This document shows positions 12,401 to 21,400 of a stretch of DNA of 64,000 nt, piece after piece (the stretch's first letter is position 1; each line of letters opens with the position of its first letter). Below the pieces are notes generated by a model, which was given only the letters and a program-made list of their open reading frames with translations, searched no databases and had not been told where the DNA came from. The stretch spans positions 20,609,295-20,673,294 of the forward strand of contig NC_088298.1 in NCBI RefSeq assembly GCF_032854445.1, written 5' to 3'. A program made the position numbers and the translations under genes. This stretch comes from Liolophura sinensis (Eukaryota; Mollusca; Polyplacophora; Chitonida; Chitonidae).

Positions 12401-15400
12401 ACGTCACAGCAGGCAAAATTGGAAACGACAGAAAACTTCTGTTTCCGTATTACCTTCCCAAATCAACAACAGGGGTTTTAATACAATGTGTTTTTTTTGT
12501 TACAATGTACAATCATCATTGGTTCCATTGCTCAGGAAAGACCTCATTAGAATCTAGAGTTTTAAATGCATTTTATTGGATTGAAAAATATTGTAAAAAA
12601 AATAAGTTAAACCGTTTTTGTGGACAATATTTAATGGTCTTTCATCTGACATGTTAGTCATACTAGTGTGTTTCTTTTCCTTTAAGTATTTATCAAAACC
12701 ATGAAGTTTGAAGAATTATAATAAATGTTTCCTGTGTGTATGTTATAACTTTTCCCTGTACTTATGAGCATTTCTTATTATTTTCTCCCAGAATTCTGTC
12801 TAAGTTGCCGTCAGCGGGAGCGCCTTGTCAGAATCGTAAAGACCTGCCCATTGACCTGATGTACACAGACATTGTCGGGCTGCGGCAGTTCCGTAAGAAG
12901 GTTCAGGGAGGATACGCCAAGTTCAGGTAAGGGGCGAAGCAAGACATGTACATGCGTGTTACTATGCAGGGAGGTATCAAGGCATAAGGGGTAAGGCATG
13001 AAGCAAGTGTTACGACCCAAACTGTCTGTATTATAAAGAGATGGCTTGTTCGAAATACATGACAGTTTAGCCGCACAAAAGAGTAACCAAAACCAGCAGA
13101 TTTTATTTTACAACAATTTATTAGCTTAACAAGAACAGATAAAAAGACTTATACAAATACTAAAGTGCTTAAGTTTAACAAGAAAGGATAGCAGTATCTA
13201 TACAAATACTAAAGTACTTACGGCCTCAAGTCCAAACGGACGCATATATTCCACAATATATATATCACACAGGCATAAATGCTCAGAGGCAAATTCACAA
13301 GAGGGAAAATCCACAGTATAACTGAGTGTATGACGAAATATGCACAAAATTCCACAGACAGGGTCCGTGTACTAATAGGCACTGTGTATACAAGAGCACA
13401 GATTAAACATACAAGTTCAGACTGAACAAGTGCTTGGTGGAGATAGGATATAACAAAGCCAGAGGCTATAGAGACACCAAAATTCAGCACAAAAGGCCTA
13501 CTAAAGTAATACACAGCAAAAGCATCCAAGCTCTCAATAATTCTCCTTTCTCTCTGTTCTCTGTTCTCCCCCTGTTTGACCTGCTTTCATAGGTCTTATA
13601 TAGCTTGGTGGAATTGTCTAGAATAAGAAAATTCCTGAACACTTGATGTAAACAAACAGGCACCGAACTGCACGCATTCTGGAATGTTCTAAGGTAGAGG
13701 CAGACAGCAGGTGCTGAACTCAGCATATGTAAACAGTGGCAAGCTATATTTAGAAACTGACGGCAGTCGTGCACATAACACAAGTTACATACATGTATGT
13801 GTTTATACAGGTCATAGAGCATCACACAAGGAGAGTTGGCTAATTTCAGTTATTTATTTGTTTATTAGATTGGTGTTTTACACCATTCGCAAGAATGTTT
13901 TACTTATACACCGGCGGCCAGTGTTATGATGGGAGGAAACCCACAACCATCCGCAGGTTGCTAGAAGACCTTTCAGTACAGGCAAAAAGGAGGCCAGCAT
14001 GACTTGGACTTGAACTCACAGCAAGTGCATTGGTGGCAGGCTTCTGGGTTATTGTGCCATGCTGGCGTGCTAGCCCCCTCAGGCATTGAGGCCTTTCCAA
14101 GTTCAGTGTAAAAGGGATGAAACTAAATGTGTTATAAATCATAATACATGAGGGGGGAGGGGTGGCTATTGCTGGTTGAGGTGAGAGAGATAAACAAAAT
14201 GTCAGCAGCATGGACTTTGCATTCAGTGCGAATCTGTCTCTTATCATGACATCACTAAACCACATAATCTGCTAGGATTCCGGGGAAACTGTTAGAAAAA
14301 ATAACTCTCAACATGACTGAATGTTCTCAAATGTCAGAGTCATAAAAAAAAAACCTTATTAGAAAGGAAGACATTTTAATTTAATATCATTGAAGGTTAT
14401 GAACCGAGAATCCATAAAATCCTTTCACATTTTAGTGCATTAAAACTTTCAGTTGAAGCATATGGGCCCAGTTGTTCGAAAGTGCACTAGATAATACTGG
14501 TATTGTTATTATTATTGTCATATTTTATATTTAGTACGCAATGCTGTTCTGCAAAGTCAAAATTTAACAGCAGCAGTTTTACTTCATATTTAATATACTG
14601 GTACACAACTTTTTTAGGCTATTAAAGTAGAAAATTGAAGACTTATAGTTAAATCTGGTATTAAGTTTTAACCAGTTTTGAACAACCGGGCCCAACAACT
14701 AGAGTCAGATTTGATTCGTGTGGATTTTCCAGCCATCTTACCAGTCCCTTAACTTGTGTTTTCTGTCTAGCCACTCATCATTTAAGATCAAGATTCATTT
14801 CATTTTCAAAATTAGCGTCCATTTGCTGAATGTCTAATTGAAATTACAATCACATAAATGGTAAATTGCGAATCTGTAAAAATTTTCCAACCCACTTGTT
14901 ATTGCCAAGACCAGTATTTTCTGTGTTTCTTTCACAGTTGCCTGCTGCGCGTGGTGGATTCGTTTGGGACAGAACCTGCCTTTAACCACAAAAACTACGC
15001 CAAAACTCACAAAATTTTGAGCGTATGGGGAGGACAAGATCTGAAACCTCAACAGTTTTTTACTATGTTTCGTAAGTATCGCTCTTCCAGATTGAAAGTC
15101 TTCTCGCTCACACCTACTTCAAAGAGGGAGATGTTACTTTGGTTTATTAGCCCGTCTTGTCACACTTTAATAGGCTCTGTTCAATAACTGCTGTAAATGT
15201 TGTCCAATTTCACCAAAATTTTGTGCGCCTGTTCACTTTGTGGAACTTTATATACATGCATGTTTTACGTATTTAATTACATGTACTTCTTGGTTCTGAT
15301 TGGTCTGTGCATTAGCTGATTTAAATATTGTCCAGTTATGATGGAATTCTTTGCGTGCAGGCTGACTTTGTGAAATTTCATGTCATGTTGGAAAAACAAT

Positions 15401-18400
15401 GCTGATGCATGTTTGGCATATTTAACTATTTCCTTGATTCTGATTGGTTGTTTATGTCCATGCATTAACTGCTTCAAGTATTGGTAAAATTTTGTGTGCA
15501 GGTCCCTTTAGGGGAAATTTAGATCATTGTTAGAAGAACCCAGATGACCCATTTTGCACATTAAACTGTTTTCTTTGACTCTGACTTGTGGCTGCTTCAA
15601 ATATTGTTCAATTTTGGTAAAATTGTGTGAACAGATTTATTGTGGACCTCTCAGATCAAACGTGAACGCTAGCCTGATACATGTGTAGGTTTTGCATATT
15701 TGGCATGGGATTCAAATTCCCCCCAAAAAGCTTTAACTTTCCTCTTTTTAACCTGCAGCTCACACACCTGACAACTCGTTTATGGGGTTCGTTGTTGACC
15801 GTTATCTACCTGATGACAAAAACACCTCTAAAATTGAACGAAAGAATCAGGGTCTGGTTTATGGCAAGCAGGAGTATATGTGGCAGGTTAGTGCTTGGAT
15901 CATTGTGGATTAAAACCTGGCAATTAAACCTAGTTAAATCTGCATACTTCACCTATCCTTTAAGGGGTGATTTTAGCTTAGGTATGAGTAGAACTTCAGT
16001 ATTTTTAAGTCAATCTTTAGTTTAAGTCAGGAGCCTCCCACCAATGTGGTCTCTGTGAATTCAAGTCCAGCTCATGCTGGTGGAAAGGTCTTGCAGAAAC
16101 CTGCTGATGGTCGTGGGTTTCCCTTGGGCTCTGCCTGGTTTCCTTCCACCATAATTTTGGCCGCCATCATATAAGTGAAATATTCTTGAGTACAGCGTAA
16201 AACACCAACCAAATGAATAAATAAATTTACTTTGTCTTGGTGTGACTTTATTTTAGGTCTGGGTCGGACTTTGTTTTAGGTCTGGGTGGGACTTCTTTGT
16301 CTTGGTGGGACTTTATGTCTGGGATGAGCCATAGTTTTGGTCTGGGTGAGACAGCAGTTAGGTCTGGGAGACACTTTAGTTTATGTCAGGGTGCGACTAC
16401 TTTAGATCTGGGAGGCACTAAAATTTAGGTCTTAAGTTGACTTAAGTTTTTGTGGGATTGTAGCTTAGGTCTGGTAGGGACTTTAGATTATGTCTGGGTG
16501 GGACATTAGTTTAGGTATGACTGGGACTTTAGTTCAAGGCTGGGAGGGACTTAAGTTTATGTATAGGTGGGGCTTTGGATTAGGTCTGGGTGGGTCCTTA
16601 GCTTAGGTCTTGGTGGGACTTTAGTTTATGTCAGGGAGGGACTTCAGTTTAGGTCTGGGTGGGACTGTAATTTATGTCTGGGTTGGACTTTAGTTTGGCT
16701 TGGGTGCTACTGAGTTTACGTTTGTGAGGGACTGTAGTTTAGGTTTGTGTTGGACTGTAGTTTAGGTCTGGGTAGGACTAGTTTAAACCCGGGTGGGACT
16801 TTGGTTAAGATCTGGATGAGACTTCAGTTTCGGTCTAGGTAGGACTTTAGTGTAGATTTGAGTGGTTTGATGAATTTAGGCTTAAAATATACATAAAATG
16901 TGTTTTAATGTGGCCAATAATTGTTACATGGTGATGTTAAGCACTTTGGCAAGGCTCACAGACTTGTGTCGATTGGCCAGTTAATAAAGTTAATGAAGGT
17001 TGTAGTGAAAAAAGTTATCTTTCATTGCCTACAGTGTTCGGCAAGCTGTTGAGATTCTCAAAATGGTTGTTCGTGTTGTTGTTGTTCATGTTGTTATTGT
17101 ACAGTCTGTAAATACCTCCAAAACTCACCTCATTTCTTTCAGGGCCATGCAAACTACCTGAGCCTGATCAGGAACCACGTAGAAATCCACGGCACGGTGT
17201 CCATAGGAGACGATAACAAGCGTGACGTTGTACCTCCGTTTGTTATAAACCACGGCATTATGGGCGGGGAAGAGCTTCACAGACTGCTGAGACAGACAAA
17301 AGTAAGTGCTATGATGACTAACAACTTCCTTTTATATCGTCACACTGAGATAACTGCCAAAGTTGTCAATCCTGAGTTCAATTCCCAGTCTCGCCATACC
17401 CAACACTTTAAAATTAGGCTCACCAGCCCTATACAAAGGGAAACAAATCTTGTACCTCATGGAACAGTGGTGCCCTCCATATATTGTAATTCTTCATTCC
17501 TTTTGCATGATTGTAAGGTGCTTATTCATGCATATTCTGAATTATTCTGTGTGGACTGATAAAATCATGCTTTTTGTGAAGCCCTAAACTTGGCCAATCC
17601 AACCAGTGTAGTTTTGTCTCCAAAATCGAATTGAAAATTTGCTTAAATTGCACTGACAGTTGATCTTTCACAAGGGAAAAGTTTCAGAAATTAGCATATT
17701 TTAATGAAAATACTGCAGGTTCAAACCAGGCCTTGGTGGGATGGAGTATGTCACACTTACTTCTGATTCTTTCCTGTTTCCAGATTTTCATCGGCATGGA
17801 ATGGTGTATGTCACACTCACTTCTGATTCTTTCCTGTTTCCAAATTTTCATTGGCATGGAATGATGTATGTCACACTTACTTTTGATTCTTTCCTGTTTC
17901 CAGATTTTCATCGGCATGGAATGGTGTATGTCACACTCACTTCTGATTCTTTCCTGTTTCCAAATTTTCATTGGCATGGAATGATGTATGTCACACTCAC
18001 TTCTTGTTCTTTCCTGTTTCCAGATTTTCGTTGGCATGGAATGATGTATGTCACACCCACTTCTTGTTCTTTCCTGTTTCCAAATTTTCGTTAGCATGGA
18101 ATGATGTATGTCACACCCACTTCTTGTTCTTTCCTGTTTCCAAAGTTTCGTTGGCATGGAATGATGTATGTCACACCCACTTCCTGTTCTTTCCTGTTTC
18201 CAAAGTTTCGTTGGCATGGAATGATGTATGTCACACCCACTTCTTGTTCTTTCCTGTTTCCAAATTTTCGTTAGCATGGAATGTTGTGTGTCACACTCAC
18301 TTCTTGTTCTTTCCTGTTTCCAGATTTTCATCCTTATGGGATGGTGTATATCACACTCACTTCTTGTTCTTTCCTGTTTCCAGATTTTCATCGGCATGGG

Positions 18401-21400
18401 ATTCCCTTACGAAGGCCCTGCCCCTCTCGAGGCCATAGCCAATGGTGCTGTGTTTTTAAATCCATCCTTCAACCCTCCCCACAATAGTCAGAATAATAAA
18501 TTTTTTAAGGGAAAACCAACGCTTAGATCGGTAAGTATTTGTCAAGTTTCTAAAACATTTTTTTGACGCGCTCTTAAACATACTGGAGATGAGATCTGTG
18601 CATATGATAACTTTGATAATTTAATTTTAAAAAAATACTTCAGTATTATGGTGTTAGATAACAAGTAAAATTCCAGTAATATGAATGTTATGTCAACATG
18701 CAAAAAGGTTTCGATAATTACAGTAATGATATGAACACTACGTGAATGTTCAGTAAGGTGTATGAAAGAATTGCAATAATGTTATGAACACTACATGAAT
18801 GTTCAGTAATGTATGAAAGAATTGCAATAATGATATGAACTCTACATGAATGTTCAGTAAGGTGTATGAAAGAATCACAGTAATGATATGAACACTACAT
18901 GAATGTTCAGTTATGTGTATGAAAGAATTGCAATAATGATATGAACACTGCATGAACGTTAAGCAATGTGTATGAAAGAATTGCGTTAATGATATGAACT
19001 CTACATGAATGTTCATAAGATGTATGAAAGAATTGCAGTAATGACATGAACACTACATGAATGTTCATAAGATGTATGAAAGAATTGCAGTAATGACATG
19101 AACACTACATGAATGTTCATAAGATGTACAAAAGAATCGCGGTAATAGCATGGACAAACATTGCTGTTATACATGCAATATGAATAAATATGCAAAATAT
19201 GTTGAAAAAAATACAGTAATCATATTTAAACTAGATGAATGTGCAAAAAGATTTTTTTTTTTTTTGTCAATCTCTAGGTGTCAAGTCAGCACCCGTATGC
19301 AGAAAGTTTCATTGGGGAACCTTATGTGTACACCATAGATATGAAAAATTCCCAGTTGGTGGAGAAAACAGTGGCGAAAATTCTGAGCACTTCAAAGGTA
19401 AGAGATGGTGGAGAAAACAGTGGCGAAAATTCTGAGCACTTCAAAGGTAAGAGATGGTGGAGAAAACAGTTGAAAAAATACTTGGCACTTCAAAGGTAAG
19501 AGTTGGTGGAGAAAACAGTTGAAAAAATACTTGGCACTTCAAAGGTAAGAGATGGTGGAGAAAACAGTGGAGAAAATACTTGGCACTTCAAAGGTAAGAG
19601 ATGGTGGAGAAAACAGTGGAAAAAATACTTGGCACTTCAAAGGTAAGAGTTGGTGGAGAAAACAGTGGAAAAAATACTTGGCACTTCAAAGGTAAGAGAT
19701 GGTGGAGAAAACAGTGGAGAAAATACTTGGCACTTCAAAGGTAAGAGTTGGTGGAGAAAACAGTGGAGAAAATACTTGGCACTTCAAAGGTAAGAGTTGG
19801 TGGAGAAAACAGTTGAAAAAATACTTGGCACTTCAAAGGTAAGGGTTGATGGAGAAAACAGTGAAGAAAATACTTGGCACTTCAAAGGTAAGGGTTGGTG
19901 GAGAAAACAGTGAAGAAAATACTTGGCACTTCAAAGGTAACAGATGGTGGAGAAAACAGTGAAGAAAATACTTGGCACTTTGAAGGTAAGAGTTGGTAGA
20001 GAAAACAGTGAAGAAAATACTAAGCACTTCAAAGGTAAGAGTTGGTAGAGAAAACAGTGAAGAAAATACTGAGCACTTCGAAGGTAAGAGTTGGTAGAGA
20101 AAACAGTGAAGAAAATACTAAGCACTTCAAAGGTAAAGAGTTTGGTAGAGAAAACAGTGAAGAAAATACTTGGCACTTCAAAGGTAAGGGTTGGTGGAGA
20201 AAACAGTGAAGAAAATACTTGGCACTTCAAAGGTAAGGGTTGGTGGAGAAAACAGTGAAGAAAATACTAAGCACTTCAAAGGTAACAGATGGTGGAGAAA
20301 ACAGTGAAGAAAATACTTGGCACTTCAAAAGTAAGAGTTGGTAGAGAAAACAGTGAAGAAAATACTAAGCACTTCAATGGTAAGAGTTGGTGGAGAAAAC
20401 AGTGAAGAAAATACTGAGCACTTCGAAGGTAAGAGTTGGTAGAGAAAACAGTGAAGAAAACACTTGCCACTTCAAAGGGCAAGTAAACAGCGGAGTAAAC
20501 ATCCTCGCTGGAGAAAACAGTTGGCACTTCAGAGGCAAGAGTTGTTGGAAAAAACAGGCGAGAAAACACTTGGCACTTCAGAGGTAAGAGTCAGTGGAGA
20601 AAACTGTGGAGAAAACTCTGGGCGCTTCAGAGGTAAGAGTCGCTGGAGAAAACAGCAGAGAAAAAATAATTGGTACTTTTCAGGTAAGAGTTTGAGCATC
20701 ATTTTGGTGAGAAGGAATCCCAGGCCCTGTCATACATGAGATCATATCCTAATTATTGTGAAATTTGGGACAGGTATTAGTAGTGTTGAAAGGAGAATAT
20801 TACATTTCTTTACCAGCCTTTTGGAAAGGTAAAGATATGAGTATGTTGTTCATTAGATAGTCTAATCATATGAGAAAAGAGAAACTCAATATTCCTGCTA
20901 GAATTACATATATGGTGGATAAAATGAGCAGACCAGGCATCCCAAATGTGGGAAGAAATAGGGTACATAAACAGCAATTGTTATCATTTTCAGCAACGCT
21001 CATTGTCAATAGGCTTCTCCTGTTATTGTATTAGATTGTGGAAGTTTCGTTTGGGAGAATAACTCATGATGTATTTTAAATAAAAATCCGTAGAATTGTA
21101 TATTTTAAGGACGAAAATTGTCCATCATTTAATTGCGGTTGCTGTGAGTTCAAGTCCAGCTCACGGTTTCTTCCTCTCAAGTCATACGTGGGAAAGTCTG
21201 TCTGCAGCCTGCGGATGGTCATGAGCTCACCCTGGCCTCTGCTTAATCTCCTCCCACCATAATGCTGGCCGCCGTCATATAAGTGAAATAGTCTTTGAGT
21301 TAGGAGTAAAATACCAGTCAGATAAATAAATGTAACATATTGTGTGAGGTGATTGACATTTCACAAGCCACGAACTGTTCCAACTTTTCTAAATGTTCTA

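Noticed and set aside
12355-12657. 100-codon open frame in an MGAT5 intron
   Set aside because: No recognisable domain or splice sites, and it would interrupt MGAT5.
15681-16025. 114-codon open frame over an MGAT5 exon
   Set aside because: Different phase from the exon at 15759-15886, which matches the family exactly.
17684-18438. Open frames of 237 (antisense) and 155 codons with a 20-residue repeat
   Set aside because: The 60-bp period is a multiple of three, so frames stay open on both strands. The array is intronic MGAT5 sequence.
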